Origin: JBGSOV01 sp964558715
Lineage (GTDB): Bacteria > Patescibacteriota > Gracilibacteria > CAIRYL01 > GCA-016699755
Direction: 5' to 3'
Length of the DNA stretch: 30,792 nucleotides
NCBI GenBank assembly: GCA_964558715.1
Contig: CAZLFD010000015.1
Coordinates: 1 to 30,792 of the forward strand
Part shown: positions 23,901-30,444 of the stretch, one piece after another
Layout: every line of letters starts with the position of its first letter
Position numbering within the stretch: the first letter of the stretch is position 1
Notes under the pieces: generated by a model
The model's database searches: none
What the model was told of the DNA's origin: nothing
Seen by the model: only the letters and a program-made list of their open reading frames with translations
Program-made: the position numbers and the translations under genes

Positions 23901-25129
23901 CGGCAAATATGCGCAGCAATGCCGATAACAGCTCAGAGTGGAACGAAAGCTACGCCACCGTAGAGCTGACCGACACGTCGACCGTTACCGCCGAGCGCGC
24001 CACCAACACCGGGAGCGATACCACGGTCGTGGTGCGCTACGAAGTCGTCGAATGGCAATATCCAGGAGTAACGGTACAGACGAAAGAAAAGACACTGACC
24101 AATCTTTCGACTTCGTACCAAACCGATAGTATCGATACCGCAGTAACAACAGATCGCGCTTTTCTACTGGCGACCTTTCGTCATACCGATAATGGACTTG
24201 CCCAGACTTCCGTCGAAGCGGTACTCAGTGACGTAGATGAAGTCTCGTTTCGTCGTGCCGGTGGTACGTTCGATAGCGTCGCTCGCTGGTGGGTGATCGA
24301 GTTTCCGCCCAATACTGTCAGCGTTGAGCGAGGAACCGGCACAGATAATAGTGGTTCGAATTACGATATCAATATCAGTATCCCTACTCCGGTCAATACT
24401 GCAAAATCGTTTCCGGTCAGTTTTATCAGCAACAGCGGTACCGGCAGGGCATTCCCCCGTGGGCGCAGCCGATCTGATCTGCAATCGGGAACCCTGCTCA
24501 ATTTCAACGGCGGCTATTCGGGGAATACCGCCTACTACTCATGGCAAGTGCTAGATACGAGCGGACTCATCCGCCCGAAACTCGATCAAGATTCTTTTCG
24601 CTTCTACCGCAACGCCGATGCCGTGCAGCCGGAAACCGCGTTGGCATCGGAAGAAAGCCATACGCCGTATATTCAGAACAGCGCAGTCATACGCCTACGC
24701 CTGGGGCTCAGCGTGAGCGAAGCCGCACTACCATCAGAAGGCCATGCCTTTACCCTGCAGTATGCCGCAGCGGATGACTGCACCGCCGCTAGTTCGTGGA
24801 CGGGTGTCGGCGGTATCAGCTCGGAAAGCATCTGGCGCGGAGCGGATAACACTTCGGTAGCGGATGGTACCCCTATCACGACTTCCCTGCTCGACGGCGG
24901 CGGCAATGCGCTCGCCTCATATGTGGAGGCAAACAATACACTGCTGAATCCGAATGTCGTTACCTCTGGCAGTGGCGGCGAATGGGATTTTGTACTGCAA
25001 AACAACGGCGCCCGCCAAGGTGCTCGTTATTGTTTTCGCGTTATCCGCAATGACGGCGAAATACTCGATACCTATTCTGCCTATCCGCAAATCGTCACCC
25101 AGTATGCCCAACCGTGGACGACGTTTTGA
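20936..25129 (+). CDS. Giant secreted protein B, paralogue of A with 'VVEF' repeats
   Basis: A 1398-residue exported protein. I chose the ATG at 20936 because it overlaps the previous stop and gives a signal peptide (HLRQRITALAIGSCIIVGWL) aligned with that of protein A; an ATG 144 bases earlier is inside the upstream gene. Residues 46-202, 203-352 and 353-504 are three C1q-like units parallel to those of A. Residues 505-685 and 686-868 are two RWRND modules (A has one). Residues about 873-1215 hold about four diverged units of roughly 85-90 residues with the pattern AFLL...R...VVE(W/F). The C-terminal module (1216-1398; FRFYRNAD, GGEWDF, YCFRV, YPQ) ends PWTTF and matches that of A. It is the last gene of the operon. 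Confidence 0.82.
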   Translation: MHLRQRITALAIGSCIIVGWLVIGKPQIPWIGFPPGPPLAEAGDGDIGIFREATGGDTISTTVTDIDWDTTVQSDSAFALQANNIDIDLADAGHYLVMYSVVTDDSSGGSSRTETQSWLRLNDTTNLAYGRGQSYIRRSGNADEGYNEGAAIIDVAANDNIRLQMQRTDNSSETVERRANASGIQFLKLHDSWDYLRTRPTSNQSFGSDENFTDVALGTDDEIDSGSFSRTGGAITLKQGGHYLVTYNVGIVHNNNRVNDEVRLVIDNGTPIEIPGTRVTTYMRGIEGTFDGMATWAGIIFVTADDVLKLQVRRESDSQPGTHEIKAAESGITIAKLPEGADFVRLGEASGGQDLSTSRTAITWDSTKEEDSDSFEHDNTNTSRINIEANDDYLFFHSLYADRASQSDGTRETQLFEWRTNGSTLLQYGTSGQYNRGDQGGTDAFTSGSSGGIIMPGLSDADYVELTQINEAGNGTSTYQADHMGLQGVNISSLFITSFPVTKQLHFRWRDDTRVLNTNGGWRTTEDTNTLGVIPDLSEVYRLRLAVANTGTASEAAARTYELQYGRKETICSAIADWTGVGDGSAFTMTATPQMSEGQATTSGLLANAEAYTRISGEGRESADTTGSLGPLAVDTFAELEYSISADSGVSFGDTYCFRVYDTTADAAIDVYSEFPELTMGFEEIRQKHFRWRNDSTDLNSDGGWLAAEDVNGAGAIEVDDVLRLRLYVANEGNKTEAAPKTYELQYTEKNGSCAASGGWAGIGNASDAFEMRTTTHIDPDGQATTSGLFTNGEDYTRINGEGREANDTTAAIGSFNPNEYAELEYSIRVSTGAELSKQYCFRLYDTTGASALDGYDVYPELVIRGGLNVQKIIGSISGTLSQVETIPAPIADLERAFLLFDFSGGSSSDSEPRESMCTAYISSTSQVTVEKSSTSGTCTYAIYVVEAQDKEFIVRGRESISIEGAELSDTGTADTLNSIFDSSKAFISANMRSNADNSSEWNESYATVELTDTSTVTAERATNTGSDTTVVVRYEVVEWQYPGVTVQTKEKTLTNLSTSYQTDSIDTAVTTDRAFLLATFRHTDNGLAQTSVEAVLSDVDEVSFRRAGGTFDSVARWWVIEFPPNTVSVERGTGTDNSGSNYDINISIPTPVNTAKSFPVSFISNSGTGRAFPRGRSRSDLQSGTLLNFNGGYSGNTAYYSWQVLDTSGLIRPKLDQDSFRFYRNADAVQPETALASEESHTPYIQNSAVIRLRLGLSVSEAALPSEGHAFTLQYAAADDCTAASSWTGVGGISSESIWRGADNTSVADGTPITTSLLDGGGNALASYVEANNTLLNPNVVTSGSGGEWDFVLQNNGARQGARYCFRVIRNDGEILDTYSAYPQIVTQYAQPWTTF

Positions 25130-25211
25130 TTGAGTTCGGAATTCTCTCCTGAAAACGCAATTTTTTCTCGTTTTTTTGGTGATTTCGCAGTCCTAAAAAA
25201 GTGGACAAGAC

Positions 25212-25222
25212 TATAATATAAT
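25212..25222 (+). promoter_or_regulatory. Overlapping TATAAT boxes before the ParB-like gene
   Basis: Two perfect TATAAT boxes share a T (25212-25217 and 25217-25222). No good -35 was found at the right distance, so this is a partial promoter call. The ATG at 25250 lies about 20 bases past the expected start of transcription. Confidence 0.4.
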
Positions 25223-25249
25223 AGAGCTGAAGGCTTCCAGTACTCATTC

Positions 25250-25645
25250 ATGCGGATATTTTATTTGAAAGTAACACCAGGCACTTTATTTGGATACGAA
25301 AACCCCAAGAACTCGCTTATTGTAACATCAATGATTGAAGGTATTCGGCGAGGTTGCAATTTTCCTCCGGTACCGGTTCATAAAATCGATGATGGCATAT
25401 TCCATATTTCTAATCTTACCCGCTATTTACATATCGGCGGATACCATCGTGCAATCGCACACTTTCAAGCCGAGGTATGCCTGAAATGCAATCTTGTCCT
25501 TGGCCCATCGATGGTACCTCCCGATAAACTGATCGATGTCACTCAAATCAGACTACGAGAGATGCGCGAGCATTACAAACATTGTATCGCAAGGAATAAG
25601 TCCCTCGAACCTGAACGAAGATATATCGAAATAAACTTGTCTTAG
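25250..25645 (+). CDS. Small ParB/sulfiredoxin-like protein
   Basis: A 131-residue soluble protein. The order of elements (SMIEGIRRGCNFPPVPVHKI, a short strand FHISNLTRY, then IGGYHRAIAHFQAE) recalls the ParB/Srx fold, in which a G-H-R motif near the end of the first helical part binds a nucleotide. Only this short part matches, the rest (many basic residues and five Cys) is unfamiliar, and partition ParB proteins are much longer. The gene is AT-richer than its neighbours and stands alone between the surface operon and the second korAB. A role in DNA or nucleotide binding is a guess. Confidence 0.55.
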   Translation: MRIFYLKVTPGTLFGYENPKNSLIVTSMIEGIRRGCNFPPVPVHKIDDGIFHISNLTRYLHIGGYHRAIAHFQAEVCLKCNLVLGPSMVPPDKLIDVTQIRLREMREHYKHCIARNKSLEPERRYIEINLS

Positions 25646-25672
25646 GCAGGCGCAACTTACAAAGTTAATTAC

Positions 25673-25702
25673 CGGCGGAGTCTCCCGTTCGGGACTCCTC
25701 CG
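25673..25702 (+). terminator. Long imperfect hairpin after the ParB-like gene
   Basis: CGGCGGAGTCTCCCG pairs with CGGGACTCCTCCG, leaving one mismatch and one small bulge, around a TT loop. There is no T run after it, so factor-independent termination is uncertain. It lies 28 bases after the stop at 25645. Confidence 0.4.
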
Positions 25703-25713
25703 TATTACTCTGG

Positions 25714-25731
25714 AATCCTCTGCGAAGGATT
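25714..25731. repeat. Small hairpin AATCCT/AGGATT
   Basis: A perfect 6-bp stem with the loop CTGCGA, lying 11 bases after the larger hairpin at 25673. Its shape resembles the short intergenic hairpins at 9317, 9434 and 16000. Confidence 0.3.
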
Positions 25732-25796
25732 AAAACTGATTTGTACACAAAATACTCAAGCCCCTACATGCTTGCTTTTTCCCGTGCACTGTTCTC

Positions 25797-27572
25797 TTGC
25801 TTCTTACCACTTGTTTCCCTAATATCCCACAAGCGGTTTTTTACAGACTGGAACAGATCAACATTCTCGTCGGCGGCCCAGCCGGAACCGGTATCGAATC
25901 GGTCACGCATTCGCTGTGCCTCGCCTTTACACGCGATGGTTTGCATGCCATTACTCAGAGTGAGTACGAAAACGTGATTCGCGGCGGCCATAGTTTTGCC
26001 TCGGTACATGCGGCAGAAAAGCCGCTCAAAAGCCATCAACTGCATTATGATCTGCTTATCGCCATGGATAAACTGACCCTCGAAATGCATAAAGACGAGG
26101 TAGACGCTGGCGGCGCGATCATCTACGATGGCGAAAAGACCAAAACGGAAGATATTGAATTTCCGACAGATGTTGAGGTGATGGAGGTACCACTGCATCG
26201 CCTGGCGAAAGAAGCGGGGTTAGCATTGGCGGCGAATGTAGTAGCCGTGGGCGCGGCTCTGGCAGTTTTTGGGTGGAAGCAAGAAGCCATGAAAACCGTG
26301 CTCGAGACGATTTTTCAGCGCAAAGGCGACGACGTGGTAAGAATAAACCACAAGGCATTACAAGCAGGGTTTGATTTTGTCGCGAACGAGCAGACCCATC
26401 GCATCAAAAAAGAGCTGAAAGGCGATAATGGTAAGCGCTTTGTGATGAGTGGGAATGAGGCAATCGCTTTGGGTTGCATCCGCGCGGGGGTGAAGTTTCT
26501 CGCCGCTTATCCCATGACACCCGGCAGCACCATTATGACCACACTCGCGAAAGAAGCGCGAAACTACGACATTGTCGTAGTACATGCTGAAGATGAGATA
26601 GCGAGCGCAAACATGGCAATCGGTGCCGGTTATGCCGGGCTGCGCGCCGCCACGAGTACGAGTGGTGGAGGCATGAGCTTAAAGAGCGAAGCGATGAGCC
26701 TGGCAGGACAGATGGAGGTACCGGTCGTTGTGTTCGACGCGCAGCGCCCGGGCCCGAGTACCGGGTTACCTACCCGCACGGGGCAAGGCGACCTGCGCAT
26801 GGTTATGCACTGTGGTCAGGGTGATTTTCCGCGTATGGTTATTGCCGTAGGCGACCACGAAGAATGCGTACAGCTAAGCGCCGAAGCCTTTAACTATGCA
26901 GAACGCTTTCAAGTGCCGGTGGTGGTCTTGACCGAAAAATACATTGCCGACCAGTACCGCAGCTGTGAATATTCCATTGCGGACGGTATCACCATCGACC
27001 GCGGTAAAGTGGTGAAAGAAGTGCCAGATCCGGAAAATTTCAAGCGCTTTCTCGATACACCAGACGGAGTTTCTCCAAGATCGATTCCCGGCGTAAAAGG
27101 CGGCGAACACAGTGCGACCAGTTACGAGCACAACGAATACGGAAAAGCTGAAGAAGAGGTGCCCGGCGTAAAAGTGATGATGGAGAAACGCTGGCGCAAA
27201 GTGGATGCGATACTACAGGCGATCCCGGCGCCGAAAGTGTATGGCGAGGGCGACCACGTGGTGATGATCTGGGGCGCGACTAAAAACCCTGCACTCGCTG
27301 CCCAAGAGATTTTGCAGCAAAAAGGTATGAACATAAAAATCGTGCAGATGCAATTCATCTTTCCCTTCAAAACAGAAGCTGTTTTGGATGCGGTAGGCGG
27401 GTATCGCTCACTAATTTTTGTAGAGGGCAATCAAAGTGGCCAGCTCGAAGGTGTATTTGCAGAACATGCCGGCATCCGGCCAGACCATTCGATTCGCGAC
27501 TACTACGGCCGCCCCATGACCGGTGAATGGATCGCAGAACAGATTGAGGACTTTTTACAATCGCTTACATGA
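25797..27572 (+). CDS. korA: 2-oxoacid:acceptor oxidoreductase, fused gamma-alpha subunit, second copy
   Basis: It encodes up to 591 residues. The gamma domain (ILVGGPAGTGIES, EYENVIRGGHSFASV) comes first and the alpha domain begins near residue 219 (GNEAIALGCIRAG, YPMTPGST, AEDEIASANMAIG, TSGGGMSLKSE, RPGPSTGLPTRTGQGDL). The C-terminal domain has VMIWGATKNPALAAQ and FVEGNQSGQLEG. Electrons from 2-oxoacid oxidation would pass to ferredoxin or flavodoxin. There is no in-frame ATG before the gamma domain. TTG at 25797 is possible but adds 17 odd residues; CTG at 25848 would give EQINILVGGPAGTG, the usual N-terminus. It differs from the copy at 3909 throughout, so this is an old duplication or a separate acquisition. 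Confidence 0.88.
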   Translation: MLLTTCFPNIPQAVFYRLEQINILVGGPAGTGIESVTHSLCLAFTRDGLHAITQSEYENVIRGGHSFASVHAAEKPLKSHQLHYDLLIAMDKLTLEMHKDEVDAGGAIIYDGEKTKTEDIEFPTDVEVMEVPLHRLAKEAGLALAANVVAVGAALAVFGWKQEAMKTVLETIFQRKGDDVVRINHKALQAGFDFVANEQTHRIKKELKGDNGKRFVMSGNEAIALGCIRAGVKFLAAYPMTPGSTIMTTLAKEARNYDIVVVHAEDEIASANMAIGAGYAGLRAATSTSGGGMSLKSEAMSLAGQMEVPVVVFDAQRPGPSTGLPTRTGQGDLRMVMHCGQGDFPRMVIAVGDHEECVQLSAEAFNYAERFQVPVVVLTEKYIADQYRSCEYSIADGITIDRGKVVKEVPDPENFKRFLDTPDGVSPRSIPGVKGGEHSATSYEHNEYGKAEEEVPGVKVMMEKRWRKVDAILQAIPAPKVYGEGDHVVMIWGATKNPALAAQEILQQKGMNIKIVQMQFIFPFKTEAVLDAVGGYRSLIFVEGNQSGQLEGVFAEHAGIRPDHSIRDYYGRPMTGEWIAEQIEDFLQSLT

Positions 27573-28441
27573 CCGACAACGCCCCACTAACGGCAAAAGA
27601 CTTTAGCACCAAAGAAGTACCGAGCTGGTGCCCGGGCTGCGGCGACTTTGGGATTCTGACCTGCCTCAAAAAAGCGCTTGCCGAAGGCGGGCACACGCCA
27701 GAAAACACCGTTGTCGTTAGCGGAATCGGTTGCGGGAGCCTGCTCCCCTACTGGGTAAAAACCTACGGCGCCTGCACGTTGCATGGCCGCGCGATTCCGT
27801 TTGCGACCGGAGTAAAGATCGCCAATCACGATTTGAATATCGTAGTCAACATTGGCGATGGTGATGGCTTAGGGATAGGCATGGGGCACTTCATTCATTT
27901 TTTTCGCCGCAATTTTGATATGGCGGTGATCTGCGATAACAACGGCGTGTATGGTTTGACCAAAGGGCAGACCTCGCCCACCAGTAAGCAAGGCATGAAA
28001 ACCAGCTCTACCCCTTTTGGCGCGATCGAAGATTATGTGAACGGCGCCGCCCTCGCCCTGCAAATGGGTGCGACCTTTGTCGCGCGCGCGTACAGTGCCG
28101 ATGCCCCGGGGCTGACCGAGATTTTGAAACAGGCCATGGCACACCGCGGTGCGGCCTTTGTCGATATCTTGCAACCTTGTGTCACCTTTAATAAGCAAGA
28201 AACGTACGAGTTTTACAACGCTAACATCCACAAGAACCCGCTCGATCACCCTATTTGCGCAAGTAGATTAGAAGCCGTCAATTTTGCCCTCACCCCACAC
28301 GAGCAGATTCCAACCGGTATCATCTACAAAGAAGACTCGCCCACCTACGAAGACCGTGTGCCACAATTTGAAAAAGGCCAGCTCGTTCAGCAAGGCATAG
28401 ACAATATCGACGCCACAAGCTTTATGGAAAGCCGCTCATGA
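27569..28441 (+). CDS. korB: 2-oxoacid:acceptor oxidoreductase, beta subunit, second copy
   Basis: A 290-residue beta subunit, coupled to korA by an ATGA overlap (27569-27572). Cluster ligands C21, C24 (WCPGCGD), C55 (GIGCGS) and C204 (QPCVTF) are all present. The thiamine site is canonical: GDGDGLGIGMGHF (96-108) with DNNGVYGLTKGQ (123-134). The canonical GDGD and the KGQTSPTS segment fit the usual 2-oxoglutarate/pyruvate-type KorB better than the copy at 5668, which has GDGA and TGQASSMT. The two pairs may serve different 2-oxoacids. Its TGA overlaps the NUDIX start. Confidence 0.9.
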   Translation: MTDNAPLTAKDFSTKEVPSWCPGCGDFGILTCLKKALAEGGHTPENTVVVSGIGCGSLLPYWVKTYGACTLHGRAIPFATGVKIANHDLNIVVNIGDGDGLGIGMGHFIHFFRRNFDMAVICDNNGVYGLTKGQTSPTSKQGMKTSSTPFGAIEDYVNGAALALQMGATFVARAYSADAPGLTEILKQAMAHRGAAFVDILQPCVTFNKQETYEFYNANIHKNPLDHPICASRLEAVNFALTPHEQIPTGIIYKEDSPTYEDRVPQFEKGQLVQQGIDNIDATSFMESRS

Positions 28442-28875
28442 AACTTTGTGCCCGCGCCATCATCGTAAGCAAAAACCAGATTTTACTCGTGCGCCACAAA
28501 AACCGCGATTTCTACGCACTGCCGGGTGGCAAGTTAAACGACAACGAAGACATCCGCACCGCGATGGAGCGCGAACTGTTTGAAGAGCTCGGAGTAAAAG
28601 CAAACGTCGGAAACCTGCTTTTTGTACACGAATTCCGCTATCCGAAAGGCACACTCAGCCTAGAGTTCTTCTTTTGGATAACGAATGCGGCAGATTTTGT
28701 GGACAAAGACCTGAACGGCGAATTCGCCGAACAAGAACTCGCCGAGATCACATGGAAACACCTGGATGACGAATTCGATATCAAACCGCCGTTTTTACAG
28801 CATAAGCTCACAGCGCTTTCGAGTGAGAGTAGACTTGAGTATTATTCGGAGTTGCAACAACAAAAAAATGCATAA
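28438..28875 (+). CDS. NUDIX hydrolase
   Basis: A 145-residue cytosolic hydrolase of nucleoside-diphosphate-linked compounds. The Nudix box is complete: Gly31, five residues, Glu37, seven residues, Arg45-Glu46-Leu47, then Glu49-Glu50, Gly52 and Val53, which bind the metal and catalyse the cut. The start ATG overlaps the stop of korB (ATGA, 28438-28441), so it is coupled to the second korAB. Its substrate cannot be told from sequence; a house-cleaning role or cleavage of a CoA or NAD derivative made near KorAB would fit the coupling, but that is inference. Confidence 0.9.
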   Translation: MKLCARAIIVSKNQILLVRHKNRDFYALPGGKLNDNEDIRTAMERELFEELGVKANVGNLLFVHEFRYPKGTLSLEFFFWITNAADFVDKDLNGEFAEQELAEITWKHLDDEFDIKPPFLQHKLTALSSESRLEYYSELQQQKNA

Positions 28876-28920
28876 GCACAAACATGAGGAAAAATACTAG
28901 AATTTGGTTATCTACCTTCT

Positions 28921-29406
28921 ATGATAAAAATAACTCGCTATACCAATGAGAAAAAAGGGGTCTTGATTCGGTTCCTCGAAGAATTGCAAGACCACATCAT
29001 CGAAGTCGATCCACTTAAAAGATTCGTCAGATTACCTGATTATGGAAAAAGATACGCTGAGGAACTCATTGAGCAAGTCGGCAAGCAAAATGGAATCATT
29101 TACTTTGCAGAAGACAAACATACCCCAGTAGGCGTGATTGTTGGAATTGTCGAAGAACTGACAGAGAATGATCTACAAGAATGCGTGCCTTCAAAACTAG
29201 GTACCATTTTGCAATTGATCATCAGTAATAAGTACCGTGGACGGAACATAGGTACATTGCTGCTAAATAGCGCAGAAGAATATTTTCAAAACCAAGGGTG
29301 TGATGTGATCTATGTCGGAGTACTCGAGCCAAACACAAGAGCACGTGATTTTTATCAAAAAAAAGGTTTTCAGAATAGAATTATAACACTCATGAAAAAA
29401 ATTTGA
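28921..29406 (+). CDS. GNAT-family N-acetyltransferase
   Basis: A 161-residue soluble protein with the GNAT core: an acetyl-CoA-binding loop KYRGRNIGTLLL (Arg106 to Gly111 is the R-G-x-x-I-G form), preceded by strand LGTILQLIIS and followed by the SAEEYFQNQGC helix and YVGVLEPNTRARDFYQKKGF, the usual end of motif B. It would move an acetyl group to an amine or N-terminus; the target is unknown. The gene is markedly AT-richer than the korAB-NUDIX genes before it, and stands alone. Acetyltransferases of this size are typical accessory or cassette genes. Confidence 0.85.
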   Translation: MIKITRYTNEKKGVLIRFLEELQDHIIEVDPLKRFVRLPDYGKRYAEELIEQVGKQNGIIYFAEDKHTPVGVIVGIVEELTENDLQECVPSKLGTILQLIISNKYRGRNIGTLLLNSAEEYFQNQGCDVIYVGVLEPNTRARDFYQKKGFQNRIITLMKKI

Positions 29407-29426
29407 TTACCCCCATACCATCCGTT

Positions 29427-29486
29427 CGCTTGCCTTTTGGCAAAGCGCTTTCACACAGTAAAAACAGCGAAGCTTCTTGGCAAGCG
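29427..29486 (+). terminator. Inverted repeat after the acetyltransferase gene
   Basis: CGCTTGCC at 29427-29434 pairs perfectly with GGCAAGCG at 29479-29486. Inside it, TTGCC and GGCAA (29430-29443) can form a small competing hairpin. No T run follows, so the role (terminator or RNA stability) is open. Confidence 0.35.
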
Positions 29487-29514
29487 GGTCGCTTAAATCA
29501 AGAATGACAACATT

Positions 29515-29543
29515 TTGTATAACGCACAATATAGTGTTAAAAT
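29515..29543 (+). promoter_or_regulatory. Candidate promoter of the P-loop gene
   Basis: TTGTAT (29515-29520) and TAAAAT (29538-29543) are 17 bases apart. The leader to the ATG at 29608 would be near 58 bases. Confidence 0.45.
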
Positions 29544-29607
29544 AGGATTATATAGTTTGGATAAAAACGAGTTGTGTAAAGTATTTTCAAGGCAATAATG
29601 TAAATGT

Positions 29608-30135
29608 ATGAATAATTCCAAAGATAAAACTATCTATTTCATAACTGGCGCATCTGGAGTCGGAAAGACAACTCTGGTTGCCCAGCTAAAAAAGAAGTAT
29701 GCAAATATGACTTGGCAATTTCTCCACTTTGATTCAATCGGAGTTCCGTCAATAGAAGAAATGGAAAAAGAATTTGGTTCACCTTCAGGCTGGCAAGAAG
29801 AAAAAACGTATGAATGGATCAATAAACTTATAAAGGAATATCACGACAAAAAAGTCTTTCTAGAAGGCCAAGTCAATTTGCAATTCATTCATGAAGCTTT
29901 TGCAAAACACAATTTCAAAAATTACAAAATCATTCTTATAGATTGCGACGGTGAAGAAATGGCATACAGACTTACTCATAAACGAGGGCAACCAGAGTTG
30001 TTAACTGATGATATGAAAAATTGGCTTAGAACCCTTAGAAAACAAGCTCAAGAATTAGACGCGCCAGTTATTGATACCAGCAATTTATCAGAGAAAGAGG
30101 TACTAAAAGAATTTGAAAAGAAGGTTGGCTTGTAA
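29608..30135 (+). CDS. P-loop kinase-like protein
   Basis: A 175-residue soluble protein with a Walker A motif at the start (FITGASGVGKTT, residues 11-22). Conserved-looking later parts are LHFDSIGVPS, KVFLEGQV and KIILIDCDGEE (a Walker B-like strand) and a RLTHKRGQPEL stretch that could be a lid or R-x-x-K-R motif. The size and order resemble small nucleoside, shikimate or aminoglycoside-type kinases and the AAA_18/AAA_33 group. It is AT-rich, has its own promoter and ends 15 bases before the attC-like element, so it may be a mobile cassette gene. Substrate unknown. Confidence 0.8.
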   Translation: MNNSKDKTIYFITGASGVGKTTLVAQLKKKYANMTWQFLHFDSIGVPSIEEMEKEFGSPSGWQEEKTYEWINKLIKEYHDKKVFLEGQVNLQFIHEAFAKHNFKNYKIILIDCDGEEMAYRLTHKRGQPELLTDDMKNWLRTLRKQAQELDAPVIDTSNLSEKEVLKEFEKKVGL

Positions 30136-30150
30136 AGCCTTGAAAATACA

Positions 30151-30292
30151 TCACACAACAGCCCATATGTAGCTCCTCGCTTGAGGCGGGGTCGCCCAAA
30201 TGTCTCGTGCGCTTGTGCAGTCTACGCCTTTGGCGTAATATTTTACCACACCGATCACATCGCAACTTCGCATATGCGCAGACGTTGTGCGA
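30151..30292. repeat. attC-like imperfect palindrome, 142 bases
   Basis: The outer arms TCACACAAC (30151-30159) and GTTGTGCGA (30284-30292) pair in 8 of 9 positions. The inner arms GCCCATATG (30161-30169) and CATATGCGC (30271-30279) also pair in 8 of 9. One unpaired A on the left faces four bases (AGAC) on the right. Paired outer and inner boxes, an unpaired spacer and a variable centre are the layout of integron attC sites, and GTTGTGC matches GTTRRRY in 6 of 7 positions. A transcription-related hairpin is the alternative. No integrase or second copy is seen. Confidence 0.35.
30223..30237 (+). repeat. Hairpin TACGCC/GGCGTA inside the palindrome
   Basis: A perfect 6-bp stem with a TTT loop, followed by ATATTTT. 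It may be a weak terminator of the P-loop gene or the terminal part of the larger fold. Confidence 0.4.
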
Positions 30293-30399
30293 CATATTTT
30301 TTAAAAATTTGTTAATTAAAAAAGTTGTTGGTGGGCCTTAAAAAAAACAAGAAATTTGATTTTTAAAATTTTTAAGAGAGGGGGTAAAAGGTGTTTTCT

Positions 30400-30428
30400 T
30401 TGCTATCACTCCGGAAATAATTTATAAT
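30400..30428 (+). promoter_or_regulatory. Promoter overlapping an ATG, decides the start of the last gene
   Basis: TTGCTA (30400-30405) and a perfect TATAAT (30423-30428) are 17 bases apart. Because the -10 box overlaps the ATG at 30427, transcription from about 30435 would skip that codon. The next in-frame ATG at 30445 is therefore the likely start, with a nearly leaderless message. Confidence 0.6.
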
Positions 30429-30444
30429 GAAAAAAAACACAACT

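Larger units (their letters stand above)
30136..30444 (+). other. Gap of 309 bases: palindromic element and AT-rich tract
   Basis: No gene is visible in the gap. It contains the attC-like palindrome (30151-30292), a very AT-rich stretch from about 30293 to 30380 with runs of A and T, and the promoter at 30400-30428. The last 18 bases could encode an N-terminal extension of the next gene from an ATG at 30427. Confidence 0.6.

Noticed and set aside
25741..25977. A 78-codon frame beginning MYTKYSS with a hydrophobic stretch
   Set aside because: It mostly overlaps the 5' part of the second korA in another frame and has no supporting signals.
3909..28441. Reassignment of TGA, as in some CPR lineages
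   Set aside because: TGA ends several recognisable genes at the expected length (3912, 5654, 27572, 28441) and overlaps starts as ATGA.
30261..30292. loxP- or dif-like recombination site around the palindrome CGCATATGCG
   Set aside because: The arms do not match the known arms of loxP or dif; the larger attC-like pairing explains the bases better.
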